Source: an uncultured Clostridia bacterium (GTDB lineage Bacteria; Bacillota; Clostridia; Christensenellales; Aristaeellaceae). Taken from it: 64,000 nucleotides of DNA. Below the pieces are notes generated by a model that was not told the origin of the DNA, searched no databases, and saw nothing but the letters and a program-made list of their open reading frames with translations. Both the position numbers and the translations under genes were made by a program. Where the stretch lies: assembly GCA_934675735.1 (NCBI GenBank), contig CAKURR010000002.1, forward strand, positions 186,001 through 250,000, given 5' to 3'. Shown here in pieces: positions 25,618 through 34,265 of the stretch; within the stretch, counting starts at the first letter, position 1, and each line of letters begins with the position of its first letter.

Positions 25618-26502
25618 TTATCGCTCCATCCACTCCCAGAGCCTTTGCAGCTCTTCCTCGCTGGTATATTGCAGGGTGATTTTACCCTTTTCCTGCGTGC
25701 CCTCCAGCTTGACCTTCAGGCCCGTGGCATGGCGCAGGCGCTCGGTCAGTTCCTCATACTCAATCGGAAGCGGCAGTTTTTGGGGTCTTTCCTTTTTTTC
25801 GGTCTGCGCGTTCTTGGCGGCGGCCTCGAGCTGGCGCACCGACCAGCCGAACTGCATGGTTTTGGCGAACAGCGCGCCCTGCAATTCGCTGTCCTCGATG
25901 CCCGCGAGCACGCGAGCGTGTCCGGCGGAAAGCGCGCCGTCGATGACGGCGGCCTGAATTCTGGCGGGCAGGTTGAGCAGGCGCAGCAGGTTGGCAATGG
26001 CACTGCGGCTGCGGCCCAGACGCTCGGCGACGGCCTCCTGAGTCAGCGCGCATTCGTTCATCAGGCGGCTGATGCCCTGCGCTTCCTCGATGGCGTTGAG
26101 GTCCTCGCGCTGGATATTCTCGACCAGCGCAGCCTCCTGCCGCTTGATATCGTCCCACTCGCGCACAATGGCGGGGATGGTCGAAAGGTTCGCCAATCTG
26201 GCGGCGCGCCAGCGGCGCTCGCCCGCGATGATGGTGTAGCGTCCGTTGTCCCTCGCGACGAGAATCGGGGAGATAACGCCGTTATGGCGGATGGACTCGG
26301 CCAGCGCGAGCAGCGCGTCGTCGTCGAACTTTTTGCGCGGCTGGTTACGGTTCGGGTCGATATCCCCGACGGGGATTTCCGCCACAGCGTCGGCAGGCAC
26401 GGGCGCCGCGCTCTCGCTCACCTGATCGACGGATTCCACCACTTCTTCCACATCCGGCAGGATAGCGCTCAGGCCCCTGCCCAATCCCATTTTCTTCGCC
26501 AT
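25618..26502 (-). CDS. parB: Chromosome-partitioning protein ParB (Spo0J)
   Basis: A CTP-dependent DNA clamp that loads at parS and spreads. The 294-aa protein has the N-terminal CTPase/ParB domain with GERRWRAAR (near 97). The helix-turn-helix ALTQEAVAERLGRSRSAIANLLRLL (near 150) reads parS, and a C-terminal dimerisation tail follows. Start MAKKMGLGRGLSAILPD is typical. It is the last gene of a three-gene operon, 67 bases after parA, with a strong hairpin in that gap. Three matching parS sites lie 21 kb away at 4180-4271. Confidence 0.97.
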   Translation of the reverse strand: MAKKMGLGRGLSAILPDVEEVVESVDQVSESAAPVPADAVAEIPVGDIDPNRNQPRKKFDDDALLALAESIRHNGVISPILVARDNGRYTIIAGERRWRAARLANLSTIPAIVREWDDIKRQEAALVENIQREDLNAIEEAQGISRLMNECALTQEAVAERLGRSRSAIANLLRLLNLPARIQAAVIDGALSAGHARVLAGIEDSELQGALFAKTMQFGWSVRQLEAAAKNAQTEKKERPQKLPLPIEYEELTERLRHATGLKVKLEGTQEKGKITLQYTSEEELQRLWEWMER

Positions 26503-26533
26503 GACGGTTCTTGCCTTTCTGCTTCATTGGGGG

Positions 26534-26569
26534 AAACCCTTTCACCGTCCGCAGACGGTGGAAGGGTTT
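26534..26569 (-). promoter_or_regulatory. Hairpin between parA and parB
   Basis: A 16-bp stem with one wobble (26534-26549 with 26554-26569) and a four-base CGCA/TGCG loop directly abuts the parA stop. Read on the minus strand it is not followed by a T tract, so it may stabilise or uncouple the two messages rather than terminate. Confidence 0.65.
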
Positions 26570-27328
26570 TTACTCCCTCGCCAAAAATTCCTTCGCCAGC
26601 TGCTGGTAGCTCTGCGCGCCGAGGGAACGCGGGTCATAGAGGTTAATCGGCAGGCCGTGGCTGGGCGCTTCGCCCAGGCGCACATTGCGCGGAATCACGG
26701 TCTGATAGACCTTATTTTTGAAAACCTTGCGAACCTCCTGCGCGACCTGCACGCCCAGATTGGTGCGCGCGTCGAGCATGGTGAGCACAACGCCCTCGAT
26801 GGCGAGATGGCGATTCATCTTCTGCACCTTCTGCACCGTGCCCATCAGCGCGCTCACGCCCTCCAGCGCGAAATATTCGCACTGAATCGGAATCAGTACG
26901 CCGTCCGCCGCGCAGAGCGCGTTGAGCGTAATCATGCCCAGCGACGGCGGGCAGTCGATGAAGATATAGTCAAACTGCTCCCGCACGCCCTCCAGCATGT
27001 CGGCAACGACGCGTTCGCGGTGCTCCATGTTGGCCAGCTCGATTTCCGCGCCCGCCAGACGGATATCCGCCGGAAGCACCGTCAGCCCCTTGACCGCCGT
27101 TTTGCACAGCGCCTGCTCAATCGGCGTTTCCCCCGCCATGACCTCGTACACCGTGGGGGTTTTATCCTTCACGCGCACGCCCAAGCCGCTTGACGTGTTG
27201 CCCTGCGGGTCTGCATCCACCACCAGCACGCGCTTGCCCTCGGCGGCCACGCATGCGGACAGGTTGACGCTGGTGGTCGTCTTGCCGACGCCGCCCTTCT
27301 GGTTCGTGATTGCGATGATTTTAGCCAT
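26570..27328 (-). CDS. parA: Chromosome-partitioning ATPase ParA (Soj)
   Basis: A 252-aa deviant Walker ATPase that forms a DNA-bound gradient and, in sporulating Firmicutes, also modulates DnaA. The Walker A reads KGGVGKTTTSVN (residues 11-22, signature Lys at KGG). The Walker B is FIDCPPSLG (near 122), and RLGEAPSHG plus the C-terminal text are typical. Start MAKIIAITNQK at 27328 follows GGGGGAT; the longer frame overlaps the upstream gene. It lies 13 bases after an unknown 150-aa gene and upstream of parB. Confidence 0.97.
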   Translation of the reverse strand: MAKIIAITNQKGGVGKTTTSVNLSACVAAEGKRVLVVDADPQGNTSSGLGVRVKDKTPTVYEVMAGETPIEQALCKTAVKGLTVLPADIRLAGAEIELANMEHRERVVADMLEGVREQFDYIFIDCPPSLGMITLNALCAADGVLIPIQCEYFALEGVSALMGTVQKVQKMNRHLAIEGVVLTMLDARTNLGVQVAQEVRKVFKNKVYQTVIPRNVRLGEAPSHGLPINLYDPRSLGAQSYQQLAKEFLARE

Positions 27329-27341
27329 GATATCCCCCAAA

Positions 27342-27794
27342 TTACTCCGTCTGCCCGTTCTCTTCGAGCATCTGCACAATCCACGTGCGCTCGTTTTCAT
27401 CCATCGGGAAGCGCGAAACCAGTTCGCGCATCGCGGCATACGAGCCCGCGCGGGAAAGATCATATAAAGCGTCCGTCAGCGTCGGGCTGACATCCATGCG
27501 GCGATAGGCCAGCGCCAGCAGGCGATCCGCCAAATCGCGCAGCATTTCGCCCGTGGCCAGCACGCTGCGCCCGTCGTCGAGCGTCACGCGCATGCGGCCT
27601 CCGGTCGCCTGAAACACCGTGTTGAACAGCGTGGAATCCAGCTGCTGCCAGAGCGTCGGCAGGCTGTCGGCCGTACGCAGAAACCGAAACAGAATGCCGG
27701 AAACCGTGTATACCAAATCCGGACACGCGGCAAGCAGCGCGCTGCCCAAATGCGTTTTCAGCATGCCTTCAATCTGGTCAAGCCTGCCGGGCAT
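27342..27794 (-). CDS. Unknown 150-aa protein, first gene of the parAB operon
   Basis: No family is recognised. The protein starts MPGRLDQIEGMLKTHLGSALL at ATG 27794 with GGGGAGGG upstream. It is mostly helical by composition, has no membrane segment, and has an acidic C-terminal end (MDENERTWIVQMLEENGQTE). A short beta-turn stretch (GGRMRVTLDDGRSVLATGEM) lies in the middle. Only 13 bases separate it from parA, so the three genes are probably cotranscribed. It could be a ParAB accessory factor, but that rests only on position. Confidence 0.72.
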   Translation of the reverse strand: MPGRLDQIEGMLKTHLGSALLAACPDLVYTVSGILFRFLRTADSLPTLWQQLDSTLFNTVFQATGGRMRVTLDDGRSVLATGEMLRDLADRLLALAYRRMDVSPTLTDALYDLSRAGSYAAMRELVSRFPMDENERTWIVQMLEENGQTE

Positions 27795-27951
27795 ACGATT
27801 CCCTCCCCGTTTATCGGCGTCATTTGCATACCCATTCCATCATAATATCCTGTATACTATTCTACACGCAAAGCGAAACTCCCGCAAGGGGCTTGCGGGA
27901 ATTTTCATCGCCGAATTGCTTTTCCCCGTGCAAAACCTTCCCCGCGGTCAG

Positions 27952-27980
27952 TTTACATTTTCCGTTCGATAGCGTATACT
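27952..27980 (+). promoter_or_regulatory. tldD promoter
   Basis: TTTACA (27952-27957), 17-bp spacer, TATACT (27975-27980). Confidence 0.82.
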
Positions 27981-28028
27981 AATAACAGACACTAAACGGC
28001 GCTGACGCCGCTTTCAAGGAGGAAGCCG

Positions 28029-29414
28029 ATGGTATCATCATCTGTTTGCGAGCATGTGCTCGCCCGCGCGCTGTCGCGCGGCGGCACGTTCGCCGAAATT
28101 TTTATTGAGGATTCCCGCAATTTTTCCATGTCGCTGCGCGACGGACGCATCGAAAACGCGGCGCTCTCCCGCCCTTACGGCGCGGGCGTGCGCGTCTATG
28201 ACGGTCTGCGCTCCATCTATGTCTACACCTGTGACGTGAGCGAGCGCGGCCTGCTGCGCGCGGCCGACCGCGCGGCGGCGGCCGTGACCGATACGCCCAA
28301 ATCCGTGGGCGATATCAAACTGGCCGAGCGCGCCAACGCGGATATCCATCCCATCAAAACGCCGTTCCTCTCTGTGGAGGCTTCCCGCCGCGCGGAGATT
28401 CTGCGCAGGACGGATAAGGCGGCCCGCGCCGTCTCCCCGAACATCGTGCAGGTTTCCGCGGGCCTGCTCTCCCGTGAGCAGCACGTGCTCATCGCCAACA
28501 GCGAGGGCCTGTATACCGGCGACACGCGCGTGTATACCCGCCTGCTCTGCTCCGCCGTCGCCAGCGACGGCAAGGAAAACCAGACCGGCACGCGCAACCC
28601 CGGCGCGCTGATGGGCTTCGAGCTGTTTGACAGCCGCGTTGACCCCGAACAGGCGGGCCGCGACGCGGCCAAATCCGCCGTTACGATGCTCACCGCGCCC
28701 TACTGTGCGGCAGGCGAAATGCCCGTGGTCATCGCGGGCGGCTTCGGCGGCGTCATCTTCCACGAAGCGTGCGGCCACGCGCTGGAAGCGACCAGCGTCG
28801 CGCCGGGCATGTCCGTGTTCGCGGGCAAGCTCGGGCAGCAGATTGCCGCGCCCTGCGTCACCGCCATCGACGACGGCACCATGCCCAACGAGTGGGGCAG
28901 CGAAAACATCGACGACGAGGGCACGCCGACCACCCGTCTGGTGCTGATTGAAAACGGCATTCTGCGCAATTACATGGTGGACAGGCTCAACGGCCGCAAG
29001 ATGGGCATGACCCCGACCGGCAGCGCCCGCCGCGAAAACTATACCTATGCGCCGACCAGCCGCATGCGCAACACCTTCATCGCCCCCGGCAGCGACGACG
29101 AGGACGAGATGATTCGCACAATGGGCGACGGCCTGTATGCCGCGCAGATGGGCGGCGGCAGCGTCAATCCGGCGACGGGCGAATTTAACTTCGCCGTGCA
29201 GGAGGGTTACCTCGTGCGCGACGGCAAAATCGTCTCGCCGGTGCGCGGCGCGTCCCTCATCGGCAAGGGCGAACAGATTTTGATGCGCATCGACCGCGTC
29301 GGCCGCCACATGACGATGGGCCAGGGCATGTGCGGTTCGCTCAGCGGCAGCGTGCCGACCAACGTCGGCCAGCCGACCATCCGCGTCAGCAGCCTGACGG
29401 TCGGCGGAAAGTGA
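28029..29414 (+). CDS. tldD: Metalloprotease subunit TldD
   Basis: A 461-aa TldD with the metal-binding HEACGHALEA (HExxxH, near residue 245) that supplies the zinc in the TldD/TldE heterodimer. The N-terminal text AEIFIEDSRNFSMSLRDGRIE is typical. The complex degrades unfolded peptides or trims modified peptides such as microcin B17. Start 28029 follows CAAGGAGGAAG. tldE follows 11 bases later. No peptide precursor or maturase gene is nearby, so a general proteolytic role is more likely here. Confidence 0.94.
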   Translation: MVSSSVCEHVLARALSRGGTFAEIFIEDSRNFSMSLRDGRIENAALSRPYGAGVRVYDGLRSIYVYTCDVSERGLLRAADRAAAAVTDTPKSVGDIKLAERANADIHPIKTPFLSVEASRRAEILRRTDKAARAVSPNIVQVSAGLLSREQHVLIANSEGLYTGDTRVYTRLLCSAVASDGKENQTGTRNPGALMGFELFDSRVDPEQAGRDAAKSAVTMLTAPYCAAGEMPVVIAGGFGGVIFHEACGHALEATSVAPGMSVFAGKLGQQIAAPCVTAIDDGTMPNEWGSENIDDEGTPTTRLVLIENGILRNYMVDRLNGRKMGMTPTGSARRENYTYAPTSRMRNTFIAPGSDDEDEMIRTMGDGLYAAQMGGGSVNPATGEFNFAVQEGYLVRDGKIVSPVRGASLIGKGEQILMRIDRVGRHMTMGQGMCGSLSGSVPTNVGQPTIRVSSLTVGGK

Positions 29415-29425
29415 GGATGTGAACA

Positions 29426-30751
29426 ATGGAACTCAATACCTTTATCTCCCGCCTTTTTTCTGCCGCCGAAGCGGCGGGCATCTCCCCCGCGGAGGCCGCC
29501 TGTTCCCAGAGCGATTCATTTCAGGTGCGCGTCCGCCGCGGCGAACTGGAGGATTATCAGGTCAGCGAGCGCGCGGGGCTGACCCTTCGCGGCCGCGTCA
29601 ACGGCCGTATCGGCACGGCCAGCACTCAGGCGCTCACCGAAGAGAGCATTCCCCTGCTGATTCAGGGCGTTTTGGAGAGCGCCGCGCTGATTGAGACCGA
29701 CGAACAGGACGAGATTCTGCCGCCGGATGACAGCTATGCCTCGGTCTGCAACGATTCCGAAGCCGTGACCGCCATCACCGCCGAGCAGAAAATCGCGCTC
29801 GCCCGCGAAATCGACGAAAAGCTGCGCAGCGACGACCCGCGCCTCACGCCGGATACCTGCGCCGTCGCCACGGGCGAAGAGACCTTCACCCTCAAGAACA
29901 CGCTGGGGCTGGACCTCTCCCACCACAGCAACATGATTTATGCGATGGCCAACGTCGTCGCCCGCGACGGTGAGCATGCCGCCACGGATTACGAAACCTG
30001 CTGGGGCTACGGTTTGGACGCCGTGAACGCCGAAGCGCTGGCCGAAAGCTGCAAGCGCGAGGCGCTGATGAAGCTGGAAGCCGACCGCATGAAGAGCGGC
30101 GCGTATCCCGTCGTCATCAAAAACAGCGCGATGGCCGACCTGCTCGCCACGTTCTGCGGCGTGTTCTCCGCCGATAACGCGCAGAAGGGTCTCTCCCTGC
30201 TCGCCGGCCGCGAGGGCGAAACCATCGCCAGCGCATCCGTCACCCTGACGGATGACCCGCTGATGCCGATGGGCCTGGCCAGCTGCCCGTTTGACCGCGA
30301 GGGCGCGGCCACCCACACCAAGCACATCATCGAAAACGGCGTGCTTAAAACCCTGATGCACAACCGCAAGACCGCTAAAAAGGCCGGCTGCAAGACGACC
30401 GGCAACGCGGCGGGCGCGGGCCGGGTCGCGCCGACGAACCTGTTCTTCAAGCCCGGCAAGCTGACGCAGGAAGAGCTGCTCGCCAACCTCGGCGACGGTT
30501 TGTACCTGACCGAGGTCACCGGCCTGCATGCGGGCGCCAACCCCATCAGCGGCGATTTCTCGCTGCTCTCCCGCGGCTATGAAATCAAGGGCGGCAAAAT
30601 CGCTCGCGCCGTGGAAGAGTTTACCGTCGCGGGCAACTTCTACCAGCTGCTTCGGGATATCACCGACGTGGGCGGCGATTTGCTGTTTGAAACCTCGCCC
30701 ATAGGTTCGCCTTCCGTGCTGGTCAAGAGTCTGAGCGTCGCGGGGGCGTAA
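29426..30751 (+). CDS. pmbA: TldE/PmbA partner protein
   Basis: A 441-aa TldE/PmbA homologue. It shares the two-domain fold of TldD but has no HExxxH, as expected for the non-metal subunit. Text such as FQVRVRRGELEDYQVSERAGLTLR (near 30), DRMKSGAYPVVIKNSAMADLL and FFKPGKLTQEELL is family-typical. It is cotranscribed with tldD. A strong terminator lies about 80 bases past the stop. Confidence 0.93.
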   Translation: MELNTFISRLFSAAEAAGISPAEAACSQSDSFQVRVRRGELEDYQVSERAGLTLRGRVNGRIGTASTQALTEESIPLLIQGVLESAALIETDEQDEILPPDDSYASVCNDSEAVTAITAEQKIALAREIDEKLRSDDPRLTPDTCAVATGEETFTLKNTLGLDLSHHSNMIYAMANVVARDGEHAATDYETCWGYGLDAVNAEALAESCKREALMKLEADRMKSGAYPVVIKNSAMADLLATFCGVFSADNAQKGLSLLAGREGETIASASVTLTDDPLMPMGLASCPFDREGAATHTKHIIENGVLKTLMHNRKTAKKAGCKTTGNAAGAGRVAPTNLFFKPGKLTQEELLANLGDGLYLTEVTGLHAGANPISGDFSLLSRGYEIKGGKIARAVEEFTVAGNFYQLLRDITDVGGDLLFETSPIGSPSVLVKSLSVAGA

Positions 30752-30833
30752 ACAACTAAAAAAGGGCTTGATTCTAAAACTCAATGTATGCTAAAAGAAA
30801 TCGCCCTATAATGTTTCGTCAATAAAATATACA

Positions 30834-30881
30834 ATACGCCGGAGACATAGCGCAACAAACATGTCTCCGGCGTATTTATAT
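30834..30881 (+). terminator. Strong terminator after tldE
   Basis: A 15-bp perfect stem (30834-30848 with 30861-30875) and TTATATT. A TATAAT at 30807-30812 upstream hints that a very short RNA could also end here, but its -35 is poor. Confidence 0.85.
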
Positions 30882-30963
30882 TGAGCAAAAAGAGCATTTT
30901 CGACATTTGTATATTCAGATACTTGCTATTTGGGTTTGAAAAGTGTATCTCCTTCCTCTCTTC

Positions 30964-30992
30964 TTGACCTTTCTCCCCGAATGATGTACAAT
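30964..30992 (+). promoter_or_regulatory. Promoter of the ZIP transporter gene
   Basis: TTGACC (30964-30969), 17-bp spacer, TACAAT (30987-30992). Confidence 0.82.
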
Positions 30993-31003
30993 ACATCTGT
31001 AAA

Positions 31004-31017
31004 TTAGTTTTAACTAA
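31004..31017. promoter_or_regulatory. Palindromic operator near the ZIP gene transcription start
   Basis: TTAGTT-TT-AACTAA covers the expected transcription start and lies 20 bases before the ATG. The half-site resembles DtxR/MntR-type metal-repressor boxes, which would fit a metal uptake gene; the regulator is not in the window. Confidence 0.55.
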
Positions 31018-31037
31018 CAAACTTTCGGAGGTTCTCT

Positions 31038-31817
31038 ATGCAAGAAGCGTTTTACGGCATTCTGATTCCGTTTCTGGGCACGTCGTTCGGCGCAGCCTGC
31101 GTTTTCTTTATGAAAAAGACGCTCAGCGACGCGGTGCAGCGTGCGCTGACGGGCTTTGCCGCGGGGGTGATGGTCGCCGCGTCGGTGTGGAGCCTGCTGA
31201 TTCCGTCCATCGAGCAATCGGCGGGCATGGGCAAGCTCGCGTTTCTGCCCGCCGTCGTCGGCTTTTACATCGGCATGCTGTTTTTGCTGCTGCTCGACCA
31301 CATCATTCCCCATCTGCATCAAAACAGCGACGAAGCAGAGGGCCCGAAGAGTCGGCTGGCACGCACGACGATGATGGTGCTGGCCGTCACGCTGCACAAC
31401 ATTCCGGAGGGCATGGCCGTCGGCGTGGTCTACGCGGGCTATCTTTCCGGTCAGGCGCAGATTACGGCGGCGGGCGCGCTGGCGCTGTCGCTGGGCATTG
31501 CGATTCAGAATTTCCCCGAAGGCGCGATTATCTCCATGCCGCTCCACGCAGAGGGCATGGGCAAGGGGCGCGCGTTCGCCGGGGGCGTGCTCTCCGGCAT
31601 TGTCGAGCCCATCGGCGCGATTTTGACGATTCTCGCCGCGCGGATGATTGTGCCCGCCCTGCCGTATCTGCTCAGCTTCGCGGCGGGCGCGATGCTTTAC
31701 GTCGTGGTGGAAGAGCTGATTCCCGAAATGTCTCAAGGCAGGCATTCCAACATTGGCACGGTCTGCTTTGCGCTGGGGTTTGGGCTTATGATGGTGCTCG
31801 ACGTGGCGCTGGGCTGA
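31038..31817 (+). CDS. ZIP family metal transporter (ZupT-like)
   Basis: A 259-aa membrane protein with eight helices. The metal-path signature lies in the middle (LAVTLHNIPEGMAVGV, with H, N, P, E, and later LGIAIQNFPEGAIISMPL), the hallmark of ZIP importers of zinc, iron or manganese. ATG 31038 follows CGGAGG. The upstream promoter overlaps a palindrome that may sense metal. The 3' end overlaps the convergent lysR gene by 32 bases, so the two transcripts are antisense at their ends. Confidence 0.92.
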   Translation: MQEAFYGILIPFLGTSFGAACVFFMKKTLSDAVQRALTGFAAGVMVAASVWSLLIPSIEQSAGMGKLAFLPAVVGFYIGMLFLLLLDHIIPHLHQNSDEAEGPKSRLARTTMMVLAVTLHNIPEGMAVGVVYAGYLSGQAQITAAGALALSLGIAIQNFPEGAIISMPLHAEGMGKGRAFAGGVLSGIVEPIGAILTILAARMIVPALPYLLSFAAGAMLYVVVEELIPEMSQGRHSNIGTVCFALGFGLMMVLDVALG

Positions 31818-32718
31818 AGCCCGATTGGGGCTGAAGGCCCTCCTCCTTCAACGCATGCGCTTCGGCAAACGCGATAATCTGCTCCACGGCCGAGGTATAC
31901 GCGGCATTTTTGAGATAAGCCATGTAGATATACCGCCGAACGGCCTCCTGCCTGAGCGGTTTCAGGACGGTATCCGCCGTGTGCATCTGGCGATGGTCCG
32001 ACCCGACCAGCAGCCCGACGCCCTGCGAGACCATGTGCAGCAGCACGGAATCCTCGTTGGAAGAAGCCTTCACCCGCGGCACGATGTGGCATTCGTCGAA
32101 AATCCGCCGAATCAGCGCGGAATAAATCGGTTCGGCGTTGAAAACCAGCTCCCTGCTGCGGAGCATTTCGGGCGTGACCGCCTCTTCCCGCGCCAGCGGG
32201 TCGTCGGGCCGCATCGCCACCACCCACGGCAGTTCCATCACGGGCACGAAACACACGTCCCGCTGCGACGCGTCATAGCTGCAAAACACCAAATCATACC
32301 GATGCTTTTTCAGCCCCTCCAGCAGCTGCACGGTCTGCGAAATCTGCATATCCAGCCGCGAACCGTTTTTCATGCCCGCGACGCGAATCAATTCGTCGTA
32401 AAAAGGGTTTCGCTCCAGAAACGGCGTGATGCAGCCGATGGAAAGCACCTCCGCCTGACGGGAAAAGCGCTGCATGCGGCTCACGCCGAGGTTCAGCGTA
32501 TCCAGCGACTGCTCGACATACTCCAAAAAGACGTGGCCCGCACGGGTCAGCACCACGTTTCGCCCTTCGTGGGCAAACAATTCCACATCCAGCTCATCCT
32601 CCAGCTGCGCGATGGCGCGGCTGATGGAAGGCTGGGAGACAAACAGCTGCTCGGCCGCATAGCCGTAATGTTGGGTATGCGCGAGCTGCCTGAAATACAC
32701 CAGCTGATTGAGCGTCAT
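31786..32718 (-). CDS. LysR family transcriptional regulator
   Basis: A 310-aa LTTR. The N-terminal winged helix (MTLNQLVYFRQLAHTQHYGYAAEQLFVSQPSISRAIAQLEDEL) is complete, followed by the linker helix. A periplasmic-binding-like effector domain lies between residues 90 and 295. Start 32718 follows GGGGAAGG. It diverges from the tandem FMN-binding-type gene. An ATAG-N7-CTAT palindrome lies in the gap, so it probably controls itself and perhaps that gene. The effector is unknown. Confidence 0.92.
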   Translation of the reverse strand: MTLNQLVYFRQLAHTQHYGYAAEQLFVSQPSISRAIAQLEDELDVELFAHEGRNVVLTRAGHVFLEYVEQSLDTLNLGVSRMQRFSRQAEVLSIGCITPFLERNPFYDELIRVAGMKNGSRLDMQISQTVQLLEGLKKHRYDLVFCSYDASQRDVCFVPVMELPWVVAMRPDDPLAREEAVTPEMLRSRELVFNAEPIYSALIRRIFDECHIVPRVKASSNEDSVLLHMVSQGVGLLVGSDHRQMHTADTVLKPLRQEAVRRYIYMAYLKNAAYTSAVEQIIAFAEAHALKEEGLQPQSGFSPAPRRAPS

Positions 32719-32758
32719 GGTTCCTTCCCCCTTACGGTCTCCATCATAACACAAACCG

Positions 32759-32773
32759 ATAGCCTGTGGCTAT
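32759..32773. promoter_or_regulatory. LysR-type operator (T-N11-A) in the divergent gap
   Basis: ATAG-N7-CTAT inside the perfect repeat GATAGCC-TGT-GGCTATC (32758-32774). It is about 40 bases upstream of lysR and 98 bases upstream of the flavoprotein-like gene. Confidence 0.65.
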
Positions 32774-32871
32774 CAATTTAGCGCAAGAATGTTTCTGTTT
32801 TCCGCCGCATCTCCATGTTAAAATGATATCAGTTCCATTCATTTTGAATCATTTGGAGGGAGGATTTGAAC

Positions 32872-34017
32872 ATGAACAAGAAACTCTTTGCGCTCATCCT
32901 GACGGCCCTGCTGGCGCTGGGTCTGGTCGTCTCCGCGTCGGCGGCTTCCGAAGCCGTTTACGAGGGCATCGGCACGACCTTCACCTTCCGTCTCAACGGC
33001 AGCGGCTCTTCCTTCTACAACACGGCCTTCGCCTTCGTGCAGTTCGATGCCGACGGTCGCATTGTGGACAGCTACATCGACGTGCTGGAAATCGCCGACC
33101 CGACCGTTTCCATGGCTTCCTGCCCGCGTTACGCGGTCGTCGGCCAGACGATGGATTGGTATGATTTGGAGACCAAGGAGGTCAAGCAGGCGGAAGTGAC
33201 CGCCGATATGGCCAGTGAGCTGGTTTCCGCCTGGCGCACCAAGCGTGAGCGCGGCCACGAATACGGCATGGGCGGCGCAGGCGAATGGTTTGAGCAGATG
33301 GACGCCTATCAGGCCTTCTTCAAGGGCAAGACCGTCGAAGAGCTGAAAGCCTGGGGCGAAAACGGGCTGGATGAAAACGGCAAGCCTGTCGAGGCCATCT
33401 CCGGCGCGACCATGTCCGTGAACGATGCGCATTCCGACATCCTCGGCGCGGTGCTCAAGGCGTGGGACAACCGCACGGATTACATCGCCTGCGACAAGGA
33501 AGGCTACGGCTTCACCTACACCTTCCGTCTCAACGGCAGCGGCTCTTCCTTCTACAACGTCGCGTTCAGCCGCGTGAAGCTGGATGAAAACGGCAAAATC
33601 ATCGCCAACGATGAGGACGTGCTCGAAATCTGCGACCCGACCGTCTCCATGGCTTCCTGCCCGCGTTACGCGGTTGTCGGTGACACCATGAACTGGTATA
33701 ACCTCGACACCAAGGAGACCGCGCCCGTCGAAGTCACCGCCGATATGGCAGGCGAGCTGGTTGCCGCCTGGCGCACCAAGCGCGGCCGCGGCAGCGAATA
33801 CGGCATGGGCGGCGCTGGCGAATGGTTTGAGCAGATGAACGCCTATCAGGCTTTCTTCAACGGCAAGACCGCCGAAGAGCTGAAGGCCTGGGGCGAAAGC
33901 GGCCTGGATGAAAACGGCAAGCCCGTCGAAGCCATCTCCGGCGCGACCATGTCTGTCAACGACGCGCATTCCGATATTCTCGGCGCAGTGCTCAAGGCCT
34001 GCGAAAACGCGAAGTAA
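32872..34017 (+). CDS. Secreted protein with two tandem FMN-binding-type domains
   Basis: A 381-aa exported protein. The signal peptide (residues 1-26, KKLFALILTALLALGLVVSASA-A) has no lipobox cysteine. Two repeats of about 170 residues are very similar and share FTFRLNGSGSSFYN, DPTVSMASCPRYAVVG, YGMGGAGEWFEQM and AISGATMSVNDAHSDILGAVLKA. SGATMS resembles the D/ExxSGAT motif in which ApbE links FMN to Thr (as in NqrC and PplA), so each repeat may carry one covalent flavin. No apbE is in the window. ATG 32872 has GGAGGGAGG upstream. It could be an extracellular electron carrier; this is inference. Confidence 0.7.
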   Translation: MNKKLFALILTALLALGLVVSASAASEAVYEGIGTTFTFRLNGSGSSFYNTAFAFVQFDADGRIVDSYIDVLEIADPTVSMASCPRYAVVGQTMDWYDLETKEVKQAEVTADMASELVSAWRTKRERGHEYGMGGAGEWFEQMDAYQAFFKGKTVEELKAWGENGLDENGKPVEAISGATMSVNDAHSDILGAVLKAWDNRTDYIACDKEGYGFTYTFRLNGSGSSFYNVAFSRVKLDENGKIIANDEDVLEICDPTVSMASCPRYAVVGDTMNWYNLDTKETAPVEVTADMAGELVAAWRTKRGRGSEYGMGGAGEWFEQMNAYQAFFNGKTAEELKAWGESGLDENGKPVEAISGATMSVNDAHSDILGAVLKACENAK

Positions 34018-34101
34018 TTTTCTTGTTTTCCCATGCAGCCGTTCGATAAAAGCGGCTGCTTTTTGTTGCCGAAAACGAACCGATTTTGCGCAATGTGAAA
34101 T

Positions 34102-34126
34102 ACGGACGCGCAATGCGCGCCCCTAC
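34102..34126 (-). repeat. Dispersed 25-bp repeat, family B (inverted)
   Basis: ACGGACGCGCAATGCGCGCC followed by CCTAC: the reverse complement of the copies at 12040 and 60989. Confidence 0.75.
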
Positions 34127-34160
34127 TCTCTCACGGGGTTTCTGACCGTATCCTATAAGA

Positions 34161-34238
34161 AAGAAGCCGAACTCCCTCATTTTTGAGGAAAGCTCGGCTT
34201 CTATTATGCTTAATATGCCTTTACGAAATCCGTTTTCG
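34161..34238. repeat. 78-bp direct repeat, left copy (with terminator hairpin)
   Basis: Identical over 78 bases to 35074-35151. It contains a hairpin, AGCCGA...TCGGCT around CCTCATTTTTGAGG, able to terminate in both directions. Confidence 0.92.
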
Positions 34239-34265
34239 GCGTTCATCCTGTCGGCGGGGTTCTTT

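Noticed and set aside
30807..30881. Possible small RNA between a TATAAT and the strong tldE hairpin
   Set aside because: The -35 is poor and the product would be little more than the terminator hairpin.
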